From positions 91,123 through 155,122 of the forward strand of contig NZ_VTEI01000013.1 of NCBI RefSeq assembly GCF_008180415.1: a stretch of DNA of 64,000 bases, given 5' to 3'. Positions 52,381 through 60,535 of the stretch are shown piece after piece; within the stretch, counting starts at the first letter, position 1; the number at the start of each line of letters is the position of its first letter. Origin of the DNA: Rossellomorea vietnamensis. Lineage in GTDB: Bacteria; Bacillota; Bacilli; Bacillales; Bacillaceae_B. The notes under the pieces were generated by a model, which saw only the letters and a program-made list of their open reading frames with translations, was not told where the DNA came from and searched no databases. The position numbers and the translations under genes are program-made.

Positions 52381-53152
52381 TACCTATCAGTATATCAATG
52401 TGAGTGTGGAAGATGGTATCGGTCTTGTCGAGCTCAACCGCCCAAAAGTGCTGAATGCGATAAACAGGGGAATGGTATCAGAAATACTATCCGCTTTCGA
52501 AAGCTTTGACAGAAATCAGGAAGTAAAGGTCATCCTTCTTTCCGGAAAAGGCAGGGCGTTTGCTGCTGGAGCCGATATAGCTGAAATGGCCAATGATAAT
52601 GCCATCGATTTCGAACTGATGAACCAGTTTGCCGATTGGGACCGGATAGCGGCAGTGAAGAAGCCGATTATCGGAGCGGTCCAAGGGTTTGCTCTTGGCG
52701 GCGGTTTCGAGCTGGCCTTATGCTGCGACATGCTGTTTGCAGCTGACGATGCAGAGTTCGGCTTCCCTGAAGTAAGCCTTGCGGTGATGCCTGGTGCAGG
52801 CGGAACCCAGAGATTGACGAAGCTGATCGGCAAAACTCGTGCAATGGAATGGCTGATGACAGGTGACAGGATGACGGCTTCAGAGGCTCATCGGCTTGGA
52901 ATCATCAACAGGGTAGTGGCCAGGGAACTTTTATTTGAAGAAACAAAGAAGTTTGCAGGCAGGCTGGCCAAACAGCCTCCGTTATCGATCCGATTGATAA
53001 AAGAGTCTGTTCTGAAAGCTGTCGATTATTCTCTCTATGAAGGAATGCAGTATGAACGTAAAAACTTCAGTTTGCTTTTCGCTTCCGAGGATCAAAAAGA
53101 GGGAATGAAAGCATTCATCGAAAAAAGAAAACCGAAGTATAAAGGAAAGTAA
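52373..53152 (+). CDS. paaF: Enoyl-CoA hydratase, PaaF-like
   Basis: The ATG at 52373 lies inside the end of the EthD gene. The 259-aa crotonase has the oxyanion loop GRAFAAGADIAEMA near residue 60, and both catalytic glutamates: ALGGGFELALCCDM near 107 and FGFPEVSLAVMPGAGGTQRL near 130. That makes it a true hydratase, in line with PaaF, which hydrates 2,3-dehydroadipyl-CoA to 3-hydroxyadipyl-CoA. Assignment rests on the paired crotonases and context. Confidence 0.9.
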   Translation: MSNTYQYINVSVEDGIGLVELNRPKVLNAINRGMVSEILSAFESFDRNQEVKVILLSGKGRAFAAGADIAEMANDNAIDFELMNQFADWDRIAAVKKPIIGAVQGFALGGGFELALCCDMLFAADDAEFGFPEVSLAVMPGAGGTQRLTKLIGKTRAMEWLMTGDRMTASEAHRLGIINRVVARELLFEETKKFAGRLAKQPPLSIRLIKESVLKAVDYSLYEGMQYERKNFSLLFASEDQKEGMKAFIEKRKPKYKGK

Positions 53153-53165
53153 AGGAGGCATCACC

Positions 53166-53939
53166 ATGTTTGAGACGATCCTCTATGAAGTCAGGAATGG
53201 AGTGGCCTGGATTTCCATGAACCGCCCGGATAAGCTGAATGCTTTCATCGCTAGAATGAATATGGAGATTGCCAAAGCACTGAAGCAGTCTTCAAGGGAT
53301 GAAGCGGTCCGCGCCATTGTAATAACAGGAGAAGGAAGGGCGTTTTGCTCAGGACAGGATTTAAGTGAAGTAAGCGAAGACATGGATCACGGTGAAGTGC
53401 TGAGAAATCATTATGGTCCAATGGTCAAGGAACTGGCCGCTTGTGAAAAGCCGGTCATCGCAGCGGTAAATGGAGTTGCGGCCGGAGCAGGAATGAGCCT
53501 GGCATTGGCATGCGATTTCCGATTGCTCTCGGAAAAAGCGAGTTTCGTAGAAGCTTTCATTCATGTCGGGCTAATACCGGATTCAGGAAACCTGTACTAC
53601 CTGACCAGGCTTATTGGCCATGCGAAAGCCTTGGAACTGGCTGTGTTTGGTGAAAAAATCTCTGCTGGCAAGGCAGAAGAGCTGGGTCTTGCCAATAAAG
53701 TTATAGGCCATGATGAATGGGAGACCGAAGTGGCAGCGTATGCAGAAAGGCTTGCCAATATGCCGACAAAAGCAATCAGCCTAATCAAAAGGTACCTGAA
53801 TGAAAGCTATCACTGCAGTTTGGAAGAGTATTTGGAAAAAGAAGCTTACGGCCAAAGGATTGCCGGCCAAAGTGAAGATCACCGAGAAGGTGTCGGTGCA
53901 TTTCTGGAAAAGAGAAAACCTGTATTCCGAGGCAAATAA
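53166..53939 (+). CDS. paaG: 1,2-epoxyphenylacetyl-CoA isomerase
   Basis: ATG at 53166 with AAAGGAGGCA upstream, 13 bases after the hydratase. The 257-aa crotonase keeps the oxyanion loop (GRAFCSGQDLSEVSE) but lacks both hydratase glutamates: VAAGAGMSLALACD in one site and VGLIPDSGNLYYL in the other. The retained Asp in IPDSG is the isomerase residue of PaaG. PaaG converts the ring epoxide to the seven-membered oxepin-CoA. Residue pattern and context agree. Confidence 0.92.
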   Translation: MFETILYEVRNGVAWISMNRPDKLNAFIARMNMEIAKALKQSSRDEAVRAIVITGEGRAFCSGQDLSEVSEDMDHGEVLRNHYGPMVKELAACEKPVIAAVNGVAAGAGMSLALACDFRLLSEKASFVEAFIHVGLIPDSGNLYYLTRLIGHAKALELAVFGEKISAGKAEELGLANKVIGHDEWETEVAAYAERLANMPTKAISLIKRYLNESYHCSLEEYLEKEAYGQRIAGQSEDHREGVGAFLEKRKPVFRGK

Positions 53940-53957
53940 TATTGAGGAGATGAGAAA

Positions 53958-55472
53958 ATGGCAACTGTAAAAGAGCAAAATTTCGAAGTCCTTGAAACAA
54001 AGCGTGAACATTATGGAATGATCATCAATGGAGAAAGAACGGACGGCTCCGGAGAAACATTCACTACATACAACCCGGCAACAGGAGAAGCCATTGCCAC
54101 TGTAGCAAAAGCAACGACGGAAGATGCAGAGCGCGCGGTCCAGGCGGCAAGAGATGCCTTCGATAAAGGAAAGTGGAAGAAGTTCCCGGTTAATAAGCGT
54201 CAACGAATCATGATGAAAATTGCCGGTATCATGAGATCTCGTTTCAATGAGCTGGTAGCGCTGGAAATTATGGACAGCGGAAAATCCTTATCAGCAGCAC
54301 AAGGCCAGGTCATGCAGGCCATTGAAGATTTTGAATTCTACGCAGGTGCCATCGTAGGTCATCGCGGAACAGTCAACAATGTGCCGGGACAATTCCAAAA
54401 CGTGGCGGAAAAAGAGCCAGTAGGGGTCTGCGCCCAGATCATTCCTTGGAACTATCCACTCATGATGGCGGCATGGAAAGTTGCACCGGCTATTGCAGTT
54501 GGATGTTCTGTAGTCGTTAAACCCGCATCCCTTACTCCGCTTACAGCCATTGTACTTGGTGAAATCTGTATCGAAGCGGGAGTGCCGCAGGGGGTAGTCA
54601 ACATAATCCCTGGATCAGGTTCCACAATCGGAAATTACCTTGTAGAACATGATCAAGTGGATAAAGTAGCATTCACAGGTTCCACGCCAATCGGAAAAAA
54701 TATTATGGAAAGAGCATCTCAGACACTGAAGCGTGTAACATTGGAGCTTGGCGGGAAATCCCCGAACATCGTATTCGAAGATGCAGATGTGGATGCTGCA
54801 GTTGACGGTTCCCTGTTCGGAATCTTCTATAATACCGGGCAGTCTTGCGAGGCGCGTTCAAGATTGTATGTGCATGAAGATATTTACGATGAATTTATGG
54901 AGAAGTTCGTTGCCAAAACCAAACAGCTTTCCCTTGGTGATCCGTTCGACAAAGGAACACATATCGGTGCCATCATTGATGACAATCAAGTAAAAACGAT
55001 CGATGGTTATGTGCAGTCTGCGAAAGAAGAAGGAGCGACAATTCTTGCCGGTGGTAAACGCGGAACTGTAGAAGGGTTCGAAAACGGCCACTGGTATGAG
55101 CCGACCATCATTACAAACGTAAACCATGAAATGAAAGCAGTAAGAGAAGAAATTTTTGGACCTGTCGTGGTCGTTATGAAATTCAGTGACGAAAAAGAAG
55201 CAATCAAGCTTGCCAATGATACTGTCTATGGTCTTGGTTCTGCTCTTTGGACAACGGATTATGCAAAAGCGACAAGAGTCTCAAAAGCAATCCAGGCTGG
55301 AATTGTCATGATAAACTGTCCATTCTCAGCATTCCCTGGGACTCCGTTCGGGGGCTATAAGCAATCCGGTTTTGGCAGGGAACTATGTATCGAAACCCTG
55401 GATCTGTATACAGAAACGAAGAGTATCATTTCTTACTTTGGCAGCCGCCCATTAAATCCATTCGGCTTGTAA
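53958..55472 (+). CDS. NAD(P)-dependent aldehyde dehydrogenase of the phenylacetate cluster
   Basis: ATG at 53958 with GAGGAGATG upstream. The 504-aa enzyme is a complete single-domain ALDH: cofactor region IIPWNYPLMMAAWKVAPA, catalytic Glu in VTLELGGKSPNIV and catalytic Cys in YNTGQSCEARSRL near 300. In the classical pathway the semialdehyde from oxepin-CoA is oxidised by the ALDH half of PaaZ; this protein probably does that step, but it has no MaoC hydratase domain for ring opening. Phenylacetaldehyde oxidation feeding the pathway is the alternative. Confidence 0.85.
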   Translation: MATVKEQNFEVLETKREHYGMIINGERTDGSGETFTTYNPATGEAIATVAKATTEDAERAVQAARDAFDKGKWKKFPVNKRQRIMMKIAGIMRSRFNELVALEIMDSGKSLSAAQGQVMQAIEDFEFYAGAIVGHRGTVNNVPGQFQNVAEKEPVGVCAQIIPWNYPLMMAAWKVAPAIAVGCSVVVKPASLTPLTAIVLGEICIEAGVPQGVVNIIPGSGSTIGNYLVEHDQVDKVAFTGSTPIGKNIMERASQTLKRVTLELGGKSPNIVFEDADVDAAVDGSLFGIFYNTGQSCEARSRLYVHEDIYDEFMEKFVAKTKQLSLGDPFDKGTHIGAIIDDNQVKTIDGYVQSAKEEGATILAGGKRGTVEGFENGHWYEPTIITNVNHEMKAVREEIFGPVVVVMKFSDEKEAIKLANDTVYGLGSALWTTDYAKATRVSKAIQAGIVMINCPFSAFPGTPFGGYKQSGFGRELCIETLDLYTETKSIISYFGSRPLNPFGL

Positions 55473-55480
55473 AATGAATC

Positions 55481-55540
55481 AGCATGCTCGGGACTGCGGG
55501 TCTTCCAGTTCACCTGGATAGGCACCAGTCCCTTGATGCT
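55481..55540. other. Hairpin in the gap between the ALDH and dehydrogenase genes
   Basis: AGCATGCTCGGGACTG and CAGTCCCTTGATGCT pair across a 29-base centre that itself has CCAG/CTGG. There is no T-run, so it is not a standard terminator. It may be an RNA-processing or stability site, or a repeat. Confidence 0.4.
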
Positions 55541-55580
55541 TATATTAATGAAGAAACTCGACTTATGAGGAGGCTGGACG

Positions 55581-56432
55581 ATGAATAAATTAATAGTAAT
55601 TGGTTCCGGTGTCATGGGCAGGGGGATTGCATACGTAAGTGCAGTCGGCGGATTTCAGACAACACTCGTCGATATAGAACAAAGACAGCTGGACAGTGCG
55701 CAGGGAGAACTCTCTTCTATTTTTCAAAAAGGAGTTGACCGCGGAAAGCTGTCCCAAGAAGACAGCGCTGCTGCACAGGAAAGATTGACGTTTTCAACGG
55801 ATATGGCGGAAGCTGTGAAAGATGCAGATCTTGTCATTGAAGCGGTTCCTGAAAGGACAGAAATCAAACGAGCAGTATTTGAAAAAATTGATGAGCATGC
55901 CAACCCGTCTTGTTATTTTGCCACAAACACATCAACAATGAGTCCTACTGAAATAGCTTCATTTACTAAACGGCCTGAAAAAGTGATTGCCATGCACTTT
56001 TTTAATCCTGTACATAAAATGCCGCTTGTTGAAATTGTCCGCGGGCTGGAAACAAGCGATGAGACGGCACAATTTGTTGAAGCTGCCGCCAAAAAGATGG
56101 GCAAAGAAACTGTTGTAATCAATGAGTTTCCCGGCTTTGTCACGAGCCGCATATCTGCTCTTGTCGGCAACGAGGCTTTCTATATGCTGCAGGAAGGACT
56201 GGGGACTCCTGAAGAAATCGATAAGGCCATCAAACTCGGCTTGAATTATCCGATGGGTCCTTTTGAGCTTGGAGACCTTGTCGGTTTAGATGCCAGGCTC
56301 AATAATCTGAAATATCTGCATGAAAAGCTTGGGGAGAAGTACCGCCCTGCACCGCTGCTAGAGAAGTATGTGAAAGCAGGAAGGCTGGGAAGAAAATCAG
56401 GACGAGGAGTATACGACTACACAAACAAATAA
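55581..56432 (+). CDS. paaH: 3-hydroxyacyl-CoA dehydrogenase, PaaH-like
   Basis: ATG at 55581 with GAGGAGGCTGG upstream. The 283-aa enzyme has the NAD-binding GSGVMGRGIAYVSAVGG at residues 6-22, the catalytic segment HFFNPVHKMPLVEIV (His near 138), and the C-terminal ETV-type helix with GLNYPMGPFELGDLVGLD. Length is that of single-domain Hbd/PaaH enzymes. In this cluster it should oxidise 3-hydroxyadipyl-CoA to 3-oxoadipyl-CoA; the related butyryl enzyme Hbd cannot be told apart by sequence alone. Confidence 0.9.
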   Translation: MNKLIVIGSGVMGRGIAYVSAVGGFQTTLVDIEQRQLDSAQGELSSIFQKGVDRGKLSQEDSAAAQERLTFSTDMAEAVKDADLVIEAVPERTEIKRAVFEKIDEHANPSCYFATNTSTMSPTEIASFTKRPEKVIAMHFFNPVHKMPLVEIVRGLETSDETAQFVEAAAKKMGKETVVINEFPGFVTSRISALVGNEAFYMLQEGLGTPEEIDKAIKLGLNYPMGPFELGDLVGLDARLNNLKYLHEKLGEKYRPAPLLEKYVKAGRLGRKSGRGVYDYTNK

Positions 56433-56445
56433 AGGAGGGACTGCA

Positions 56446-57648
56446 ATGAGGGAAGTTGTCATTGTTGATGCTGTCCGCACACCTATCGGAAAATACAAGG
56501 GTGCTTTGAAAAACATACGCCCAGATGATTTAGGAGCAATCGTCATCAAAGCACTGATGGAAAGAAATCCGGAGATGCCTCCGGAGCTGGTGGAAGAAGT
56601 CGTCCTGGGGAACGCCAATGGCGCAGGTGAAGACAACCGCAATGTGGCTAGAATGTCCGCCCTATTGGCAGGCATGCCGGTTGAAACAGGGGGAACGACA
56701 ATCAACCGGTTATGCGGTTCTGGTCTCGATGCAGTTAATTATGCTGCCAGGGCCATTCTTGCCGGAGAGGGAGATGTCTTTATAGCCGGCGGAACAGAGA
56801 GCATGACGAGGGCACCTTTTGTCATGGCTAAACCAGAAAAAGAATTTCAGCGGGGAAATATGGAGATGTTTGACACGACCATTGGCTGGAGATTTATCAA
56901 CAGCCGTCTAGCCCAGAGGTATGGAACAGACAGCATGCCGGAGACGGCGGAAAATGTTGCGCAGCAATTCTCTATTTCAAGAGAGGAACAGGATGAGTTT
57001 GCTCTTCACAGCCAACTGAAGGCGAAAGAAGCAATGGAATCAGGAGTCTTTCAAGAAGAAATCGTTCCTGTCATCTACAAGGACCGGAAAGGCAATGAGA
57101 TTGTAATTGATAAGGATGAGCATCCGCGGCCGGACTCCAGTATGGAAAAACTCTCTAAGCTGAGACCGCTTTTTGAGAATGGAACAGTGACAGCGGGGAA
57201 CGCTTCCGGAGTGAATGACGGTGCTTCTGCGCTGCTGTTGATGACCGCAGAAAAAGCGGATGAACTGGGATTAAAACCCCTGGCTAAGTATGTCGTTTCC
57301 GCAACAGCTGGGCTGGAGCCTTCTGTCATGGGGCTCGGGCCAATCCATGCAACTCGGAAGGCATTAAAGAGAGCTGACTTAGAGGAGCAAGATCTTGGCT
57401 TGATAGAATTGAATGAAGCATTCGCCTCACAGTCACTGGCTTGTATCAGAGAGCTGGGGCTTGATTCAGCGCGTGTTAATGTCAATGGAGGAGCAATTGC
57501 CTTAGGACATCCTTTGGGGGCAAGCGGCGCGAGGATACTGACGACCCTTCTTTACGAAATGAAGCGCAGAGACGTCAGGCATGGGCTGGCGACTATGTGT
57601 ATTGGAGTCGGGCAGGGAATCGCCACGATTGTCGAGCGGGTGGAATAG
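56446..57648 (+). CDS. paaJ: Thiolase, 3-oxoadipyl-CoA / dehydrosuberyl-CoA type
   Basis: ATG at 56446 with AAAGGAGGGA upstream, 13 bases after the dehydrogenase gene. The 400-aa thiolase has the nucleophilic Cys in NRLCGSGLDAVN near residue 88, the His in GGAIALGHPLGASGAR near 350, and the second Cys in MCIGVGQG near 385. In the pathway PaaJ cleaves both 3-oxo-5,6-dehydrosuberyl-CoA and 3-oxoadipyl-CoA, releasing acetyl-CoA and succinyl-CoA. It ends the catabolic run; a terminator follows before paaX. Confidence 0.92.
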   Translation: MREVVIVDAVRTPIGKYKGALKNIRPDDLGAIVIKALMERNPEMPPELVEEVVLGNANGAGEDNRNVARMSALLAGMPVETGGTTINRLCGSGLDAVNYAARAILAGEGDVFIAGGTESMTRAPFVMAKPEKEFQRGNMEMFDTTIGWRFINSRLAQRYGTDSMPETAENVAQQFSISREEQDEFALHSQLKAKEAMESGVFQEEIVPVIYKDRKGNEIVIDKDEHPRPDSSMEKLSKLRPLFENGTVTAGNASGVNDGASALLLMTAEKADELGLKPLAKYVVSATAGLEPSVMGLGPIHATRKALKRADLEEQDLGLIELNEAFASQSLACIRELGLDSARVNVNGGAIALGHPLGASGARILTTLLYEMKRRDVRHGLATMCIGVGQGIATIVERVE

Positions 57649-57707
57649 GTTCTGAAGCAGAGCTGCTTTTTTTTAGAAAGTAGTCACGTCCATATAGAAA
57701 GGACATT

Positions 57708-57740
57708 CCATGGAGACGTATGTCTTCATGGAGTTTTTTT
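57708..57740 (+). terminator. Terminator of the paa catabolic operon
   Basis: CCATGGAGAC pairs with GTCTTCATGG, and TTTTTTT follows. Confidence 0.82.
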
Positions 57741-57843
57741 AATATAATATTAATAGGTATTTTTGCAGGTTGATATTTTCATAAAAGTGCTAAAAATCAT
57801 ACTTTTTATTTAAAATGATTCATTTTCTATGATAGAATAATCT

Positions 57844-57864
57844 TTAACGTAATTAGGACGTCAC
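57844..57864. promoter_or_regulatory. Predicted PaaX operator 3 (paaX)
   Basis: TTAACG-N9-CGTCAC, 55 bases before the paaX start. A TAGAAT -10 (57833-57838) ends just upstream, so the dyad covers the start point. This would give autoregulation. Confidence 0.55.
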
Positions 57865-57919
57865 AGATATATTATGCTGATAAAATATCGTGTGTGAAAG
57901 TTAGAAAGAGGCGAGCAGG

Positions 57920-58795
57920 TTGAATACAAGATCGATGATTTTCACTTTATATGGAGATTACATAAGGCACTATGGAAATAAAATCTGGATTGGGAGCCTG
58001 ATTAAATTGCTGAGGGAGTTCGGACATAATGACCAGGCAGTAAGGGCCGCCATTTCACGGATGAACAAACAGGGCTGGGTCCAATCTGAAAAGCAGGGCA
58101 ACAAGAGTTACTATTTTTTGACAGAGCGCGGCCTGAAACGTATGGAAGAGGCTGCACAGCGTATTTTTAAACTGCAGCCGGAAAAATGGGACGGACAATG
58201 GCGCATTCTCATGTATACCATTCCCGAAGAAATCCGCAATGTAAGAGACGAACTGCGAAAAGAACTTGTATGGAGCGGCTTTGGAACCCTCTCCAACAGT
58301 TGCTGGATTTCACCGAATAACTTGGACAAGCAGGTCTATGATCTTATTGACAAGTATGATATCAAGCAATATGTGGATTTCTTCATTGCCAGGTACGACG
58401 GCCCGAATGAAGATCAACGGATCATCGGCAAGAGCTGGGACCTGCAGGAAATCAATGACCGATATGCTGAATTCATTTCTGAATACAGCCAGAAATTTAT
58501 CATAGACAAAAACAAAATTGAAAAAGGCGAAATGACAGACGCACAATGCTTTGTGGAAAGGACGAAACTGGTCCATGAATACAGGAAGTTCCTGTTCGTG
58601 GATCCGGGTCTTCCCGAAGAGCTCCTGCCTGATAAATGGCTGGGCGCTCATGCCGCCTCTCTTTTCAGTGATTATTACAAAGTGCTGGCGAAACCGGCCT
58701 CGCAATTTTTTGAAGAAGTATACCAAGAGGGAAATGAAATGACGAATAAAGATCAGTCCTACAACATGTTTGATCACCCATTGATCCTGGATTGA
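57920..58795 (+). CDS. paaX: PaaX-type repressor of phenylacetate degradation
   Basis: TTG at 57920 with AGAGGCGAG upstream. The 291-aa protein matches PaaX: the N-terminal winged helix (IFTLYGDYIRHYGNKIWIGS, then GHNDQAVRAAISRMNKQGWV) and the central domain WDGQWRILMYTIPEEIRNVR, then WISPNNLDKQV. In E. coli PaaX is released from DNA by phenylacetyl-CoA. Here it should repress paaK, paaA and itself through the shared dyad. It is followed after 16 bases by the nitronate-monooxygenase-like gene, probably in one transcript. Confidence 0.93.
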   Translation: MNTRSMIFTLYGDYIRHYGNKIWIGSLIKLLREFGHNDQAVRAAISRMNKQGWVQSEKQGNKSYYFLTERGLKRMEEAAQRIFKLQPEKWDGQWRILMYTIPEEIRNVRDELRKELVWSGFGTLSNSCWISPNNLDKQVYDLIDKYDIKQYVDFFIARYDGPNEDQRIIGKSWDLQEINDRYAEFISEYSQKFIIDKNKIEKGEMTDAQCFVERTKLVHEYRKFLFVDPGLPEELLPDKWLGAHAASLFSDYYKVLAKPASQFFEEVYQEGNEMTNKDQSYNMFDHPLILD

Positions 58796-58811
58796 AAAGG
58801 GGGAAAGAGCA

Positions 58812-59762
58812 GTGGAAAAAGTAACTGAAATTCTTGGAATCTCCTACCCTATTCTGCAAGGAGGAATGGGGAATATCAGTAATGCCCACCTGACTTCAGC
58901 CGTCTCGGAAGCAGGAGGACTTGGAACCATCGGGGCTGGAACAATGCCCGCAGAAGAAGTGGAAGAAATTATTATTGAAACCAAGAGGCTGACAGAGAAA
59001 CCTTTTGCCCTCAACATCCCCATCTCTGTCACGGAACATTTAAAAGAAATGGCAGACCTCGTCTTGAAACATAATCTTGCAGCTGTCTCTCTTTCTGCTG
59101 GTAACCCTGCACCACTCATTCCAGTTTTCAAAGAGAGAGGGATTAAGGTCATCTGCGTGGTCGCTTCGGCAAAGCAAGCCGTGAAAGCTCAACAGGCAGG
59201 GGCTGATATCATTGTGGCGGAAGGCTATGAAGCGGCCGGAATTAACTCGAGCCTCGAAACGACGACGCTCACATTGATTCCACAGATTTTAGAAGCAGTG
59301 AACATCCCCGTCATAGCTGCCGGCGGGATTGGAAGCGGGAAAGGCCTTGCTGCCATGCTTGCCCTTGGCACATCAGGGGTTCAAATGGGTACACGGTTGA
59401 TTGCTACCGTCGAGGCTCCTTTCCATGAAAACTACAAAAATACCTTGCTGGAAGCAGATGATAAAGGAACAGTGATTGTCGGAAGAAGCGTCGGCCGCGT
59501 CCGCCGGATCATGAAAACCCCCTATGCCGATAAGCTTTTGGCCCATGAAAGAGAAGGCATGGATTCAGAAGGCTTTGCGAGGATCACTTCCGAGGATTAT
59601 CACAGGAAAGGTGCATTAGAAGGCAGGCTGGATGAAGGATTTATCAATGGCGGACAGGTGAGCAGCTTGATTGCCGACATCCCGACCGTTGCAGAGTTGT
59701 TCGAAAGAATGATGAAAGAAGCGAGAGAATCTTTAACTGCTGGAGCGGAAAAACTGGTTTGA
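58812..59762 (+). CDS. Nitronate monooxygenase / FabK-like flavoprotein
   Basis: GTG at 58812 with AAGGGGGAAAG upstream. The 316-aa FMN-binding TIM barrel has ILGISYPILQGGMGNISNAH at the start, DIIVAEGYEAAGINSS near 133, the phosphate-binding VIAAGGIGSGKGLAAMLALG near 175, and GVQMGTRLIAT. This group includes nitronate monooxygenases and FabK enoyl reductases, which sequence alone does not separate. Being last in the paaX transcript, it may serve phenylacetate metabolism, for example as a redox partner or detoxifier; that is speculation. Confidence 0.8.
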   Translation: MEKVTEILGISYPILQGGMGNISNAHLTSAVSEAGGLGTIGAGTMPAEEVEEIIIETKRLTEKPFALNIPISVTEHLKEMADLVLKHNLAAVSLSAGNPAPLIPVFKERGIKVICVVASAKQAVKAQQAGADIIVAEGYEAAGINSSLETTTLTLIPQILEAVNIPVIAAGGIGSGKGLAAMLALGTSGVQMGTRLIATVEAPFHENYKNTLLEADDKGTVIVGRSVGRVRRIMKTPYADKLLAHEREGMDSEGFARITSEDYHRKGALEGRLDEGFINGGQVSSLIADIPTVAELFERMMKEARESLTAGAEKLV

Positions 59763-59790
59763 AGACGGACATTTATGTTCGTCTTTTTTT
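59763..59790 (+). terminator. Terminator of the paaX transcript
   Basis: AAGACGGAC pairs with GTTCGTCTT (one mismatch) with a 6-base loop and seven T, directly after the stop. Confidence 0.8.
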
Positions 59791-59882
59791 GTGTTTTAGG
59801 CGTGAAGCTTCTCTGAAAGGGGCATTGCACAGGACGCAGCCTGCAATTGCGGGTATGGGCATCCTAATCGCTACTGTTATCG

Positions 59883-60050
59883 AGAGATGATGTCCTCAAG
59901 AGGCTGGCTCGGATACATGAAGGTGTCTTCCATCAAGAGATGATGTTCCGAGTAGCTAGCTCGGATACATGAAAGCGTCGACTACCAAGAGATGATCTCG
60001 CCAAGAAGCAGGGCCGGGTAGACGAACGCACTTGAAGTCAAGAGATGAGA
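59883..60050. repeat. Four-unit intergenic array, period 52-53 bp
   Basis: AGAGATGA starts at 59883, 59936, 59988 and 60041 (spacing 53, 52, 53). Units share GCTCGGATACATGAA and a CAAGAGATGA junction, with drift. The array lies between the paaX terminator and the promoter of the ABC importer; bases 60051-60300 hold nothing recognisable. Confidence 0.88.
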
Positions 60051-60328
60051 ACCCTTAAAAAACGAATCAGTATATTGTGGGGGGCTTATTTCTAAAGATT
60101 GTTGCTGATGAATGCTATTTTATCCTCCACCCTCTTTATGTAGATGGAGCGGAAATCTAATACGATTAAGCAAACCACAATCTTTGTAAAATAGCATTTT
60201 TCACAAATCCGAATAAACCGTCTATGCCCGTCAATATTTTATAAGGAAAAGCAGTAATTAAAAAGAATATAGCTTTAAAGATTGAAACATTATATAATGA
60301 TACTAATTTTTAAATTTTCGGAATATTA

Positions 60329-60358
60329 TTGACTTTATCTTTACTTCGGTGATACTAT
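60329..60358 (+). promoter_or_regulatory. Sigma-A-type promoter of the TrpXYZ-like operon
   Basis: TTGACT (60329-60334) and TACTAT (60353-60358) with an 18-base spacer. The expected start point is near 60365. Confidence 0.6.
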
Positions 60359-60364
60359 AACGTT

Positions 60365-60535
60365 GTAATTACGAAGATAGTAAATTTCATCACACTAAAG
60401 CGCTAAAGTGAAAGATATTGGCGATAGAAGAATGCAAATCGATTATCAACCATTCGCCTTTAGGAACTTTTTTGATATGGAGGGGTACATGCCCCTGTAT
60501 ATAAATATTCTTGATAGAACAAAGGGGGATTTCAG
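60365..60535 (+). other. Long 5' leader of the ABC importer operon
   Basis: About 170 untranslated bases precede the first gene. They contain the short stem AGGGG-TACATG-CCCCT (about 60481-60497) and a CACTAAAGCGCTAAAGTG segment. No T-box GGTGG motif and no known riboswitch core was recognised. The length suggests a regulated leader. Confidence 0.4.

Noticed and set aside
60365..60535. T-box leader before the TrpXYZ-like operon
   Set aside because: No T-box GGTGG antiterminator motif and no terminator before the first gene were found.
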